Part shown: positions 1-12,186 of the stretch, in pieces | How the letters are laid out: each line of letters opens with the position of its first letter | Numbering within the stretch: the stretch's first letter is position 1 | Assembly (NCBI GenBank): GCA_949126835.1 | Contig: OX421494.1 | Location: 19,802,196 to 19,866,195 of the forward strand | DNA length: 64,000 nt | Direction: 5' to 3' | DNA from: Anisus vortex | Lineage: Eukaryota; Mollusca; Gastropoda; Planorbidae | Translations under genes and position numbers: made by a program | Notes under the pieces: generated by a model | What the model saw: only the letters and a program-made list of their open reading frames with translations | The model's database searches: none | What the model was told of the DNA's origin: nothing

Positions 1-940
1 AGTTCTTAATACATTTGAATGACTATATTCAATACCAACAATAACCATCTCTACAATAATGTCTCTTACCACACATCCTAGGCATTTAATTAATATTAGG
101 ATTCCTTCAATAATACTGTCTGGCTGTGTCAGTAAATTCAATACTTACTGGCCACATGTTAGTGGCGTTCACGTAGTCGGGCGATCTTGTCCCTACCCAC
201 CCACCCTCACTCCTGAAATCCCAGCACCCTCTTACCCGCCCCCAAACACGCACACACATATTCCGGACAAGTTTAACGCCACCGATTTCATTCTTATCAG
301 GAAAAAATAAAACAATAACAACCACTCTAGCAACATCGCAACAACATATGGGGGTGGGTTGGGGGTGTGGCTAAAGGAAGAGTTGTCTCGCTTTCAATTC
401 GCGCGCGGCATTAATTTTCTCTCCCAAATGGATTCGGACAGATCAAGCCTGCCTGACTGCATCACAGCTAAAATTGGACAGCTGGCCACGCAAAGAAGCA
501 GGTCTTTAAAAGAGACAAATAAAAAGACTCATATCAGATTGTCGTATTTATGTGTGGACAGCCACGCACCCCAACTCTCATGCACACGCACGCAAATTAC
601 ACACGGGCGCACACAAACCCATTGCGACTGACGTAAACGAGATGGCTTCAAATAATTCCCATGCAAAACGATCAATCGCTTATTTCAGCCGCCATTTTTT
701 TAGAAGAAAATCTTCTAGCGCCTTCTGTAACGGAAGTGACATCATATCTGACAATTGTTACATTTGGATTTGTGGGAAAGAGACATATACCCAGCCGTTG
801 TTTTTACTTTTATAAAGTGGTTACACTTTGCCTCGTGACCGTAATGGCCACGCTCAATACAAGATTAAAACATTTGAAAAGAAATTAGACAGCAAAAGAA
901 AAAAGAAGAAGTAGAATTTCCACTCCAGACCAGTATTTGG
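1..940. other. gene-free stretch, left edge
   Basis: No ORF here has a recognisable domain, and the open frames are short and low-complexity (CA-rich near 240-260 and 580-620). A short inverted repeat (GACCAG ... CTGGTC) lies near 928-950. I see no convincing gene or RNA. Confidence 0.6.
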
Positions 941-944
941 TCAA

Positions 945-1065
945 CTGGTCTAGGGGCGTAATAATAATAATACTTGAATTACCTTTTGTGGTAGTCTTCC
1001 GCGGGCCATTGAAAATTGCTCTACGTGCCAAGTCTGGCACGCGTTGCGTAGTTTGCCGACTCCTG
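945..1065. mobile_element. hAT-type MITE, right-end fragment
   Basis: The segment ending TTTGCCGACTCCTG at 1065 matches the right part of the complete hAT-like MITE at 15577-15782. Shared pieces are CTTCCGCG, GCCATTGAAAAT, the subterminal TGCCAAGTCTGGCA and the terminal TGCCGA-CCTG. The left terminus (CAGG-GTCGGCAA type) is not visible nearby, so only a right end appears to be left. Confidence 0.6.
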
Positions 1066-1940
1066 CACTAGAACATCTTTACCGTATGCCAGTTGTATCA
1101 AAAAGTCTCCATTCCCCACCGCACACCCCCACATGAAATTATTATATATAGAAAAATCTATTACTTCAAATAATTGTTTGGCTTACAAATGTACATTCCT
1201 TGGTAGGCCAATGTTTTTCTTAAACATATTTGAAACAATATGCAGAGAATGCAGCTAGCATGGCGTCATGTCGGAGTTACTAGATGAGCGCAAACAAGTG
1301 CTCACGTCAATCAACTTATTACGTAATACACCCACCCATCACTGGTGCAATTATGTAAAGTCTTTAGGATGACGTCAGATAGAATTTTTTTTTATTTGTT
1401 TAAATCTCTTAAAATAAAAGTTTTAAAGTTTTAAACACAAATCTAATTTAAAAAAAAAATGCGTGTTCCTTGGCTCGTGTCGCTCTGTAACTAGGGCCGG
1501 TTTTATGTTGCTGGTGAACTGGTCAAGCTCAAGTAGCAATAGCGTTCCACATCCCGTCCAGCTCCATAGATCAGATCAGCGCCCCCAAGGGGGGAAACTA
1601 ATCAGTAGAGATTTGAAATCCGAGCATCTTTGCGTGTCGTTAAAAGTGCGCTTCTTTCACTCCCCCTTTATTTCCCGCCCTCCCTCTAAAAAAAAGTTAT
1701 GTTGCGAAAATGTGAAACCCACTTTGTTCAATTTTTTCTTTTTTTGGTGAATGCCTGCTGGGGCGCTAAAGTATATAGCGGCTAGGGCAACTAGCGTTAT
1801 CAAACTTAGAAGGTTACCTGCTAATTGTGTACGTGAGGGAGGGGGAAATAATAGTCGGATAGAAATTGTGCTGGCCGTACAATCTTTTAGTATGTCGTGG
1901 TCACTGAAAAAATGTTGGTTAACGCAGATTTAACGAGGCC
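1066..1940. other. gene-free stretch
   Basis: AT-rich DNA with A and T runs (1385-1460). A 95-codon and a 60-codon open frame run back to back at 1463-1933 but show no domain or splice context. Nothing supportable. Confidence 0.5.
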
Positions 1941-1949
1941 CTGCGGACA

Positions 1950-2235
1950 AACACGCAACCACATACATGTGGCTAATCGTCTGGTCATCTACATATCCAC
2001 CAGACTGGACTCTTAGATGCTGTCCGTAGTCTTGTATGTATGGTTTCTGTTCGTGTGTACGTGTGTGTAAGGGTAACATAATTTTGATCGTAAATGTGTG
2101 TGAGAGAGGGTTGTGATCGTGAGTGTATAAGTGTGTGAGAGAGTTGTGATTGTGTGTGTGTAAGTGTGTGAGTGAGGTGTGATTGTGTGTGTGTAAGTGT
2201 GTGAGTGAGGTGTGATTGTGTGTGTGTAGGATTGA
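1950..2235. repeat. GT-rich degenerate microsatellite/minisatellite
   Basis: From about 2050 to 2225 the plus strand is GTGTGTGA/GTGTAAG-type repeats with a drifting period of roughly 33 bp (GTGTGATTGTGTGTGTGTAA recurs). The minus-strand HTHNHTSLT reading frames are by-products. Confidence 0.75.
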
Positions 2236-2299
2236 CTCCGTAATTGATTGAAACGTCAAGCCAAGCTTGCCGATTGGACTTATTTATTGCACCTTTGAC

Positions 2300-3690
2300 C
2301 CTAACCAAAGTGAAGTAATATCCAGTAATTGTGATAGGGGAAGATATCGTTTAACCAAAGGCTTTACACATAATCCCCTTCCTTGTAATACTCAGCTTTA
2401 TTTTTCATGCTTTTAATTTGTATGTTTTAACACTAAAAGTTACAATCATTAAATATTAAAACTATATATATTTATCTTTATTATATCAATATTAGATGTA
2501 ATCAGTGGCCTTACAAAAGAGGTGGTGGGCAGAGGGGGCAGATATCATGGGGCGACACTTCTAGGTGGCGTCAAATATAACCTAAGTTCATACCAGAAAT
2601 TTTAGGAGAGTTGAAGGGGAAATAAAATTTGAAACACAAATTGTGAACAAAAGGAATAATGAAGAAAGATTGTAGAAATAAACGTATTATTTATTTACAC
2701 TCAAACAGTTTTATACAAATTTTTCACTTTAATAGGCTCACAAATGTTTCATAAAAGATTGGCTCATTGATTATTTTATAAGCTGAAACTTGCCATTCAT
2801 TTTAAAGAAAATTCTTAATAAAAAATGCATTTTAAAATTTCTTAACTAAGCGCAGGCACTAAACAAAGCAGTTACAGTATGCAAGGGGTGTCACTGAAAC
2901 TTTTGCCGTGGGGGGCTACATAGGCTTGTGAGGGCCCTGGGTGTAATTTACAGGACTCTATCGCTAGTCTAATCTATCCAGTTAAACTGTTTATCGCTAC
3001 TCAAAGTGGCTCGAATTATTCATTCACGTTGACCTTTGCCTTGGGTTTTGATAAACGACGTCATAATAAAACTGAATTTGTCATTTCTAATCGAATCCCA
3101 AACAATATATTTATATATAACATATTCTTAACATTTCTGATCAATCAGATCTAATTTATCAAGTCGTATCGTTAGTATTATAACACAGTATAATTAATAT
3201 TATCTTCAGCATGGACTTATCTATTCCATTATAATCGTATCCAATCCCATGCCGTCAGACATAATCTAATTCAGTTTCAATCTAGTTCAGACTTAAATAT
3301 TAGGGCTACAGTTTACTTTTATAGAAAAAAAATCTTTATTTAATACTCTTATACCTGAACATTTTAAATAATCTAAATCGGGGCATTCATATTCGAGACT
3401 AGTTTAAGGAAAAATAACACATTACAATTTATTCAAACTAGGCTCTTTGAAAAAAAACAACTTCTGTTAAAAATGAATTAGAGAAAAATACATGTAGATT
3501 TAGAATTTTATAGAATTTTTTTTTTTTACGTATAATGCTAAATGAGAAAATCCGAAAAATAATTTAACAGTAGTATGTGTTTTTGTTGTTTTCTTGACGC
3601 GGTGTTTTTTTTTTTTTTTTTTTTTTTTGCTATGCATTGGGGAAGATGGTCGTTAAAACTAGTCACTTACTCTCCTATTGGACATAAACA
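2300..3690. other. gene-free AT-rich stretch
   Basis: AT-rich DNA with no coding signal. It includes a 24-base T run at 3605-3628 and a GC-richer patch at 2515-2570 and 2885-2945 that could be an unrecognised transposon end. Confidence 0.5.
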
Positions 3691-3699
3691 TTTTTACTT

Positions 3700-3795
3700 G
3701 TTCCATATATTGTTCCAAATGTTGTACCAAGTATTGTACTGAATGTTGTACCAAGTTTTGTACCCAATTGTTGTACCAAGGGTCGTAATAAGTGT
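3700..3795. repeat. degenerate ~15-bp tandem repeat
   Basis: TGTTGTACCAAGT-like units recur about six times with many substitutions, so the array is old or decaying. Confidence 0.55.
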
Positions 3796-3799
3796 TGAT

Positions 3800-5405
3800 T
3801 CCTTCCTTTCGTCTAAACTCTTCCTTACTAATATTTCCTCGGTTCGTGCTAACGTTCGTTTTTCATAACATTTCACTTAGATTTTCAAAACTGAATCCTA
3901 AGTTGTTGCAGTTGTTGTTTAGAAAGAGTTTTTTCCAAAACAAAAATACTGTGCTGAGAATTGAAAATTGTTTGAGTTGTTGTTTCTTTTAACTACCCAA
4001 ACATAACATGAAATCAAATAGCGCATTTGTAGATATAGGTCTACATTTAAAGACAGTGGGATCAGCGGTGTTTATTGAAGGTAACACAAGCTGCCCCCCA
4101 CCCTCCCTCCGACTAAGATGAACCAAAAGTCTAATCCAGTACGTTTGTTTATGGCGAGATTTCCAGACTTCCCAAAGTCCGAGACAGAGAACTCCCTGTG
4201 TGGCCAGTTAAGCCCCCCTAGACTTGTTTTACAATCCCATGAAACGGCGCCAGAAAATCTCTTTAAAGATGTTGACATAGCCAAGGGTTAATTTGAAAAG
4301 CTTTAGGGCGCATTGTCTTACTGGGACTGTGTGAGCCGAAGACTGGCTTTTATATTGAATGTGTGTGTGTGTGTGGGGCGGGTTAGGGGTGAGTCGTTGG
4401 AGACTAAATACATTGTGCTGGTGGAGTATAAACACAAGGTTTACAGAATGTGGAGAATGTTTTGTTTTGTACATTATTACATTATGTATATTTTTATTCG
4501 TATATTAAGTAAACTAGTGGAAAAGAAAGAAAAGAAAATAGATGGAGGCAGATTGTGAGAGGGAAAGCTATAGACTGAATGTGCCTTTAGAAAATAAAAT
4601 TTAACTTTTCTACTTTAATATCACATTAAAAATAAACTAAAATAAAAAGTATCAAACTGCTTTGTTTATTGAATTCATCATCATAGAACTTCAGAAAATT
4701 GTTGGTTTTTTCAGTCAACACAGGACATTGTTGTATCTCCAAGCTAATATTCCCAACGTCGCTGCTGGCAGAACAGTTTAAACTACAAGTGGATGTCTAT
4801 GTTACATTCGATGCTGACGTGTGCATTATGCTCTCTCTCTCTCTCTACTCCTCTGCTCTCACGACCCCCCTTCCTTCATCCTGGGCGTTCCTTTTCTGGC
4901 AGCGATGCGCAAGTGTCAATGCTGGCTGCTTTTGTGTCTTTCTCAGAGACATCCTGGTATTCGTGGAATGAGTTATCCCCCATTAGAGTGCCATTCTCAC
5001 CCTTTGTTTAAATTCTGTTTAATTTTCCTAACTATTAAATATGCCTTTTTACAATTTTTACCAAAGTTGACAAACAGGCACGCATCTAACCTAATGAATT
5101 GTTCGGCTTTGTCCTCCCGGCAGATGCCAAATGTGCGTCACATAACTCCACCAAGTATAAATAAATATTTATCTTAATGACGCGGTAATCTATGGGGCAA
5201 GTTTAAAGACTAGTTTAGTTTTTTTAGCCAGTATCTGATTGATGTTCCACATTTTGTCCTGCACTGATGAGTACGCATAATTTTCTGTAATAATTTACAT
5301 TTTGGTAACTAATACTGTGAGCAGGAGATTCTTATGTTTTTTTGTTCAAAAATATCTTTGTTATAAAGAGTGCAACGTGTAGAAGTTTGTCCTATAGAAA
5401 AATAG
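3800..5405. other. gene-free stretch
   Basis: Contains a GT microsatellite near 4360-4375, a CT microsatellite near 4830-4850 and AT-rich filler. Overlapping open frames of 72-118 codons at 4699-5177 have no recognisable domain and sit in several frames at once. Confidence 0.5.
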
Positions 5406-5407
5406 TA

Positions 5408-5541
5408 GGCTACAGGTACATACATGAAAAGGCTACAGGTACATGCATGAAAAGGCTACAGGTGCAGACATGAAAAGGCTACAGGTGCAGACATGAAAAG
5501 GCTACAGGTGCAGACATGAAAAGGTTACAGGTACAGACATA
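5408..5541. repeat. 23-bp minisatellite, ~6 copies
   Basis: The unit GGCTACAGGT(A/G)CA(G/T)ACATG plus AAAA repeats six times. The three middle copies are nearly identical and the end copies diverge. Confidence 0.85.
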
Positions 5542-6088
5542 CAACAATCAACAAAAATGCAGACATCAATATTTGGCACCAACTTTAAATGCTAAGAAAA
5601 CAACCTATTAACTTGCTTGAAAAAAAAGATCATTAAAATAATACTTTTATGTTTAAAATATTTTGTTACACAATTCCTTAGTTCCTAAATTATTATTTTT
5701 TCTGCTCTTACAAGCAAAAAAAAAATAACTCTTCAAATAGTTCATTCTCTGTTATATCAAAAGTTTGAATGAAAAAGAAAATGAACGTAAACTTAGCAAA
5801 ACAAGAAAACCACAAACAACTAGCTAACAAATAAACAGTTGATAAACAAATTAGGAAGAATCTGTAGTTACATTTAAAGTAATACATGAACAAAAACAAC
5901 AGATTTAATGGGAAAGAACATTTAACACTTCCACATCAAGTTCAAATTTGAATGCCTAGCTGTGTTTTCAACTTCATGAAAACTAACGGTTGTTTGTTTT
6001 ATTTATAGATATTTTTTTTTACCTAGCGAATAGTTGTATGTCTGCGCTTTCTAAGTAAGTAAGTAATCATTGTAGAAAAATGTGATAC
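5542..6088. other. gene-free stretch
   Basis: AT-rich, with an AAGTAAGTAAGTAA run near 6053. No coding or RNA signal seen. Confidence 0.5.
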
Positions 6089-6089
6089 A

Positions 6090-6200
6090 TAGGTGCCCAT
6101 GAAGCAGCGTTCAAAAATGTATGTGGCTACGGCATGCACGGGAATGTGTGGCCATGACAATATCCAGCCGCTTTATGTATCCCCATCTACTGTCAGGTAA
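6090..6200 (-). mobile_element. SINE family A fragment
   Basis: GAAGCAGCGTTCA, GGGAATGTGTGGCCA and CAGCCGCTTTA match, in reverse orientation, the body and tail of the complete copies at 62516 and 21609. The tRNA head is absent and the copy is strongly diverged. Confidence 0.5.
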
Positions 6201-6365
6201 CTCATTAGAAGATAGTAACACCCAGGGGCACACTCCAGAGCCGGAAACAAATCACAGTCAGCAGAGGGCGCTGCCGCTAGGCCACCATGCCTAATCTCTG
6301 CGCCTTCTGCCTATTATGAAACAATCCGCAGGGACAGATTGAAAGTTTTCCCCCGTGTTTTGCTG

Positions 6366-6445
6366 TTGCTAGCTTAGTGGTATAGCAGCAGGGCGTGATG
6401 AACTTCAATCCGAAAGACGTGTTCAAATCCAAATTATAACGTCTG
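6366..6445 (+). mobile_element. tRNA-like Pol III promoter (SINE head or tRNA fossil)
   Basis: A clean A box (TAGCTTAGTGG, 6374-6384) is followed about 45 bases on by a B box-like TGTTCAAATCC. GCT/AGC can pair around the first as a D-arm. No complete cloverleaf can be folded by eye because the T stem and acceptor stem do not pair, so this is more likely a SINE head than a working tRNA gene. Confidence 0.4.
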
Positions 6446-6694
6446 ACCATGCCAAAGACTTACAGAGTCTCGCCGTGAAACCAGAGTATGGTTATTTTCA
6501 TTTACGAAATCTGGTATATAAACCGCAGAGGATATGTCCAAGGCTCGAAGAGACACTCCAAAGCTATCGGTCAGTAACACCAGGTGATAGTCCTGGAATA
6601 CTAGGTGAAGCCGCCACGTTAAAGATCCAAGGGAAATTCCGTAGGAGATGAAATGCAAGTGTGACTTTGGTGTATTAACGTGCACCTTGGATAA

Positions 6695-6895
6695 GAAAAG
6701 CTTCCAACTAAGAAGAAAAGCGTCGAACTGTACAGAAAAGCGTCGAACTATACAGAAAAGCGTCGAACTATACAGAAAAGCGTCGAACTATACAGAAAAG
6801 CTTCCAACTATACATAAAAGCTTCCAACTATACATAAACGCTGCCGACTAAACAAAAAAGCTTCCAACTATACAGAAAAGCTTCCACTATATATT
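6695..6895. repeat. 20-bp minisatellite, ~10 copies
   Basis: The unit is GAAAAGC(G/T)TC(G/C)AACTATACA. The first and last copies carry CTTCC and the middle ones CGTCG, a typical pattern of central homogenisation. Confidence 0.85.
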
Positions 6896-6899
6896 ATAC

Positions 6900-7830
6900 G
6901 CTTGAACTCTATAGTTGAAACACGCTATCGGCTAAAAACAATTTTTGTAAAACGTTCAGGTTCCCCAGATTCTAACTGTTTATTGGGGGAAAGTATATTT
7001 CTGATGGCCACACTATGTTCTTGTATGCAGAGGTTACATGAGTGCAGCATGTCCCAGTAGCCTTCACAGACCTACATGGTCTAATCTAATAGAAAATTAT
7101 TTTTTTTTATTCCTTTCTTGAATAAATTGTACTGCTCTTTGCATGTTGCCTTCAATTAAAATTTTTGACGTAATTCTCAGCACTTTCGAATTTAGCACGA
7201 CATGCCAGGTTTTGGTTTATTTTTTTAAAGCGAAATTTTAAGATTGCTTAAAAAAAATTAAACAAGAAATTATTCGGTTTTTCCAATAATCTTAGTAAAA
7301 AAAATGTGTTTTACATTTCAGTCTAACAACATAGAATCATGCACACAAAGAAAAAAATGAAATCTCAAACAAAACTTTAATGGAATTTTTACGAATCACA
7401 ACTTAGTTTAAGATGGATTTCTGTTTAAAAAAATTGGACATACTTTCAATGGGTGAGGAGGGTATGTGTATATTTGTTTTTTAAATTTTGGTCGAGCTGA
7501 AATATCTCAACATTACGTCCGCACAAGTTTGACATAAAAAAAAATAAAAGGTTATACCTCATTGACCAATTGTGTAGCCCCCATAAAATTAACGCCGATA
7601 ATGAAATGATAGATTTTAATAGATTTTCAGTGATTTGTGAATATGTCGACCTCAAACAGCAAAAAATGCACCAAACAAAGGAAGCAACAACAATACTTAT
7701 ACACCTTTGTTGTTGTTCTGTTTGTTTTAATGATTCCATTTTGTTGACACATTGACAAGTCTTAAATAGTATGAATGCATAAAGGTTGAACATGTACAAC
7801 ATTTCCGGTCCCATTCGTTCATTTGTTTCA
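6900..7830. other. gene-free AT-rich stretch
   Basis: A 122-codon minus-strand open frame (7446-7814) is low in complexity and shows no domain. Nothing else is seen. Confidence 0.5.
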
Positions 7831-7834
7831 AAAC

Positions 7835-7980
7835 ATGCCTGTGTGCTGCGTTGCTGGTTGCACGAAAAGATGTAGAGGGTTTAATTTAATTTCCTTTCCA
7901 AAAAATGTTGCCTAAATTAAACGATGGATTGTGAATGTCAGAAGTGAAAAATCACCTATTTATAATCTCTAACTTATTGC
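7835..7980 (+). pseudogene. THAP-domain remnant
   Basis: From the ATG at 7835 the frame begins M-P-V-C-C-V-A-G-C-T-K and continues through S-F-P to an in-frame TAA at 7913-7915. After it, in the same frame, come I-K-R-W-I-V-N-V. The spacing C-x-C-x(3-4)-C, then FP, then R-W is the start of the C2CH THAP zinc finger, a DNA-binding domain found in P-element-type transposases and in host chromatin factors. The stop lies inside the domain and no continuation was found, so this looks like a broken domesticated or transposon exon. A mis-called base at the TAA is the alternative. The family assignment rests on the motif only. Confidence 0.5.
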
Positions 7981-7984
7981 TTGA

Positions 7985-8440
7985 TGCAAAAGAATTTTCG
8001 TTTTTTGATTTTATGTTTTTTTTTTTAAATAACTAATTTATTAAATAATCGAAGCTAAATTTAACTTAACGCGACTAACACTTTGAGTATTAATTATCGG
8101 ACACTCACTTTCGATGTTTAAAACGGAATCCTCATAGCTAATCCTGTAGCCTTTGTATATTTCTAAAATACCAGAACTGGCCGTCGAGGTTGAAATCAAC
8201 TGTCAAACACCACCAAAAGCATGTTTTTTTTGTTTACGAAAATGGCACCGGAAGTTCATGATCTCTTCTTTTTGAAAAGCTCGGGACTTTTTAAAACTTG
8301 TCAATGGCGGAGCTGGGAAAGATGGTCGTCATATTTAATTTCTAACTCAACTCTCATCTAGGATAAAACAGATCAGATTTTATCAATATCGATGTTTACA
8401 CAGGAAGTGTATAGTATGATGGGAAACAAAAAACATGAAT
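7985..8440. other. gene-free stretch
   Basis: AT-rich, with no open frame of note between the THAP remnant and the 24-bp array. Confidence 0.5.
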
Positions 8441-8443
8441 GAA

Positions 8444-9139
8444 GCGTAAGCACAAGTTAAAGCCATAGCGGAAGTACAAGTTAAAGCCATAGCGGAAGTA
8501 CAAGTTAAACCCATATCGGAAGTACAAGTTAAACCCATAGCGGAAGTACTAGTTAAACCCATAGCGGAAGTACAAGTTAAACCCATAGCGGAAGTACAAG
8601 TTAAAGCCATAGCGGAAGTACAAGTTAAACCCATAGCGGAAGTACAAGTTAAACCCATAGCGGAAGTACTAGTTAAACCCATAGCGGAAGTACAAGTTAA
8701 ACCCATAGCGGAAGTACAAGTTAAACTCATAGCGGAAGTACTAGTTAAACCCATAGCGGAAGTACAAGTTAAACCCATAGTGGAAGTACAAGTTAAACCC
8801 ATAGCGGAAGTACAAGTTAAACCCATAGCGGAAGTACAAGTTAAACCCATAGCGGAAGTACAAATTAAACCCATAGCGGAAGTACAAGTTAAACCCATAG
8901 CGGAAGTACAAGTTAAACCCATAGCGGAAGTACAAGTTAAACCCATAGCGGAAGTACAAGTTAAACCCATAGCGGAAGTACAAGTTAAACCCATAGCGGA
9001 AGTACAAGTTAAACCCATAGCGGAAGTACAAGTTAAACCCATAGCGGAAGAACTAGTGAGACTCATAGCGAAAGTACTAGTGAGACTCATAGCGAAAGTA
9101 CTAGTGAGACTCATAGCGGAACTATTAGTTAGACCCAAA
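8444..9139. repeat. 24-bp minisatellite, 29 copies
   Basis: The unit (GCGGAAGTAC plus AAGTTAAACCCATA) fills 696 bp = 29 x 24. The interior copies are almost identical, while the right edge carries ACTAGTGAGACTC variants. Because 24 is a multiple of three, frames on both strands stay open and yield MGLTCTSA-type or YFRYGFNL-type octapeptide repeats. These are by-products: there is no signal peptide, splice site or flanking coding sequence to support a gene. Confidence 0.92.
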
Positions 9140-9293
9140 TTGCGCTATGTTGATCAAACTGTCCGATTGTTCGTTTAATTCTTTGGATTGACAGTTTTGT
9201 GTTTTGAATTTACAGACCAAAAGATACCATTGGAAAACTTTTTGTTTCTAGACTATATAGTTCTCTGTTTGCTAAAAAGTAAACAACAAATAG

Positions 9294-9420
9294 TTTATTC
9301 CAGACTCTTTTGAAAGCAAACAAGAAACATCTTATATTCAGAATCTGTTGAAAGTAAACAAGAAACATTTTATATTCAGAATCTGTTTAAAGTAAATTTT
9401 AAGTAAACAAGAAACATGTG
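9294..9420. repeat. 38-bp repeat, ~3 copies
   Basis: AAAGTAAACAAGAAACAT followed by TTATATTCAGAATCTGTT repeats three times with small changes. Confidence 0.7.
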
Positions 9421-9912
9421 TTATAATGTATACAAACTCGGTTAAGAGTATACAGGAATTATCTTATATTCAAAATCTTTTCACACATTATTTGTTCCCT
9501 TTTATTTATTGTTTGTTTGGAGACATTAATTTATTAATGTATTTTTTGTTTCCATTTTTTTTGGACGGCCCACACTGTAATCATTTAATCTCAGTAGCTT
9601 TTTCAAATAAAGCTTATCCTGTCTGCCATTTTGTGTTATATTTCATTCGAGGTGCTTAGAGTTGTCTGACCTTTTTTTTGGTGTGTATGGTTTTCATTTA
9701 TTAGAAAAAAAAACACCGACTTTAGTACCACTAAAAATATATTTTTTTACCCTTAAGTCTTCAAATACCAATTTGATAATGTGTTGCCTTGACCTACCCT
9801 TATGACTGTAAGGCCTATGTTATATATACTATGAACACATAATAATATGTTGTTTAAGTCTACTAAAGCACCATTCTAAAAATATCCATACATATTCATT
9901 CTCAACTTTTAT
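9421..9912. other. gene-free stretch
   Basis: AT-rich. A 77-codon open frame (9426-9659) is hydrophobic and shows no recognisable motif. Confidence 0.45.
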
Positions 9913-9914
9913 CG

Positions 9915-10275
9915 CCATACAATCCATCAACTCTAAAGGACAGACGGGCAAAGAGTAAAGTAGAATTAATACATAAGCCATTAAATTCTAATTTAGAAAT
10001 ACAACACAATGACAAACTGTTGCAATGCTCAGATAGCCTAATTATTACATAAGAACAAACGCACTTTCCTTGTCTCTTATGCGAGAACAAATGCATATAA
10101 GTATTCTTACTTCCCGAGTGGCATTCGGGCATGTAATGGGTTGCCTGATCAAACCAGGACCAGAAACTTAACATGATTAAAAAAAAATAATAAAGATGCA
10201 AGACTAGACTTGGACCACGGATGAGCGTAGGACGCAATAATATTCTTTATGGAAGGAAAGTCTGTAATATATAAG
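9915..10275 (+). mobile_element. non-LTR retrotransposon (LINE) 3' end, broken
   Basis: The plus strand encodes S-T-L-K-D-R-R-A-K-S-K-V-E-L-I-H-K. After a frameshift comes T-F-L-V-S-Y-A-R-T-N-A-Y-K-Y-S-Y-F-P-S-G, then I-R-A-C-N-G-L-P. This is the tail of CR1/Jockey-type reverse-transcriptase ORFs, whose typical end is YKYSFFP...WNxLP. A 3' UTR with ATGCAAGACTAGACT and GAGCGTAGGACGCAATAAT follows and recurs in four other copies in this window. The copy is 5'-truncated and carries a frameshift and stops, so it is dead. Confidence 0.72.
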
Positions 10276-10327
10276 ATAATGTCTTTTCTTATTCTATTTG
10301 TTATATCATAATACAAATGGATAGGGT

Positions 10328-10592
10328 GATTTAGTATTTCTGCTATATGATGACTAGAAAGAATGCTTTTCGGAATTCCCGATTCGTATATTACTTTGCA
10401 CTTCCGTTTTATTGAATCGTTTCGATTTTCTCAATGAAAAATTAAAATCGAAAGTACTATACAGCGGAAGCATTTAAGAAACAGGGAGGAGCGTAGAAGT
10501 AATTTAAGACAGCCCAATTGGTTGCGCACGTAAAAAAAAAGTACACATAAGCTCTAAAATAGAGCAAGCGGTCCATCTTATTATAGTCTTTG
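10328..10592. mobile_element. MITE family 1, left-truncated copy
   Basis: Matches the complete copy at 36093-36373 throughout (TTCGGAATTCCC, CTTCCGTTTTATT, TTCTCAATG, ATACAGCGGAA, GAGCAAGCGGTCCATCTTA). The left ~30 bases, including the left inverted repeat, are missing. The right terminus ends TTATAGTCTTTG. Confidence 0.75.
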
Positions 10593-11828
10593 GTTATATA
10601 ACGTAAAAGTGAAATAAAGAAACACGAAAAAATTACAATTTTAAATTTTGTAGCCAAAGATTAAAATTCATGCTATGAAAGACACAAGGATCCTGGTAGT
10701 GATACATTTTGAATATTAATCCTTGAAGTTCTAGAGATTTTTACTCAAAATAAGATCTAGATCTAGTCTCTAGTTCTTTTGGAGGAAGTTCGCTCATCAA
10801 AATTTCAGGCCATAACGGAAAAGGGGGAGGCAAGCCAGCAGGTGGAATAATAACGTTATCTTCTCTTAGGTTGTGCCCTTCTAGAAACCAATCAATGAGG
10901 GGTGAGTGGGAGAGTTTGGGTAGGGCCCGTGGGGGGGGGGGGGGGGAGGGGGCATAACAATAGCCACCCACACGTTTTGAGACGACGTTTTTGAAGTCAG
11001 AGGTAAAAAAGAGTTGACGGTAACAACTGACTCGATGAGTTCACGGTAAATATATTGGAAAAATACAAGTCTGTGAGCCATGGGATTACTTGGTCAATGA
11101 AGAGTTGAGCGTATAGGCCTACCGTTAGATATAGTATACGTTTAAATTGGCTAAAGTTATTTTTTCAAATAAAAATTACTGACAGATAGATATGCAAATA
11201 TAAAAAAAAGTAGTGTCGGGCTGATTCGTGAATACCTAAAAAAATATGAGTGGCTATAGATATATTGCCGATTTCATTGAAGAATGGGTGATATGCATAT
11301 GGAGTAATCATTTCTAAATGTGGCTCTTAAAAATCAATAAATCCGCCCGTGAATCAAAAAGAGCGTGAATAGCCCCCAAAATAAAACGATAACATATGGA
11401 TAGATAGTCGATTCTATTTCTGTTATAACTTGTTATAGTTTGAATTCTATCAGAGCTATTTCAAAAAAAAATATATTGGATATTTACGATGTAGAGCAGT
11501 TATTAGTTCATGAAGGTTATAATCGGGAACTGGTGTAGTTTTTTAAATATATAATGGAAAGTGGCGTGGGGATAATACGATTGTATCGGATACAAGACCA
11601 ATATATTCAGTACCAAGACTATAAAACAATATATATATAAATCTACACTTGTTCATACAGGGAGTTAGACTAAAAAGGGTTCTGCAAGGTAAGAGTAGAT
11701 TTATACATTTTATATTAGTTCTGGAAACTAAAGGCAATACATAACTTGTTTAAACAAAGTATTGCATTTATTGTCATAGATTTCACGGTTTTGTCTCATT
11801 TAAATGATGTAATAAGATCAAAGAACGA
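10593..11828. other. gene-free stretch
   Basis: Includes a homopolymer G tract near 10931-10946 and the short palindrome AGATCTAGATCTAG near 10753. The minus-strand proline-rich frames over the G tract are by-products. Confidence 0.5.
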
Positions 11829-11829
11829 A

Positions 11830-11993
11830 TGTGTAGCCAGAGCTATGCCTAGCCACATTTAGCCCCACCCCCTTCCCACTTGGGCTGGGCATCGTGCTGG
11901 CCACACATCCCCTAGTATGCCGTGGCCACAGAAACTAGTGAACGCTGCTTCACAAGCCCAATGAACAGTTTGGTCTGAAGGGTACTTTACTTC
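11830..11993. mobile_element. two SINE-A pieces in inverted orientation
   Basis: Positions 11830-11872 (GTAGCCAGAGCTATGCCTAG...TTAGCCCCA) match the minus orientation of SINE-A. Positions 11880-11993 (GGGCTGGGCATCGTGCTGGC...AAGGGTACTTTACTT) match the plus orientation tail. The two abut with a short C-rich spacer and share their middle part, forming an imperfect palindrome. Neither keeps its tRNA head. Confidence 0.65.
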
Positions 11994-12186
11994 CCCCTTT
12001 TACCAATTGAATTTCACAGATCGTTCAGAGCTCTGGACACTCGATGACATCACCCATACCGTACACACATGATTTAACCCTGACAGCTATACAACTTAAT
12101 GCAATGTCTAGCCCAAATGGCGTCCAATGGGGAAGAGTCAAATGTGAAATATATTTATCCAATATTTAAACTTAATACAACGATAC

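Noticed and set aside
8383..9138. 251-codon minus-strand ORF of MGLTCTSA repeats
   Set aside because: It follows automatically from a stop-free 24-bp tandem repeat. Other frames of the same array are open too, and there is no gene context.
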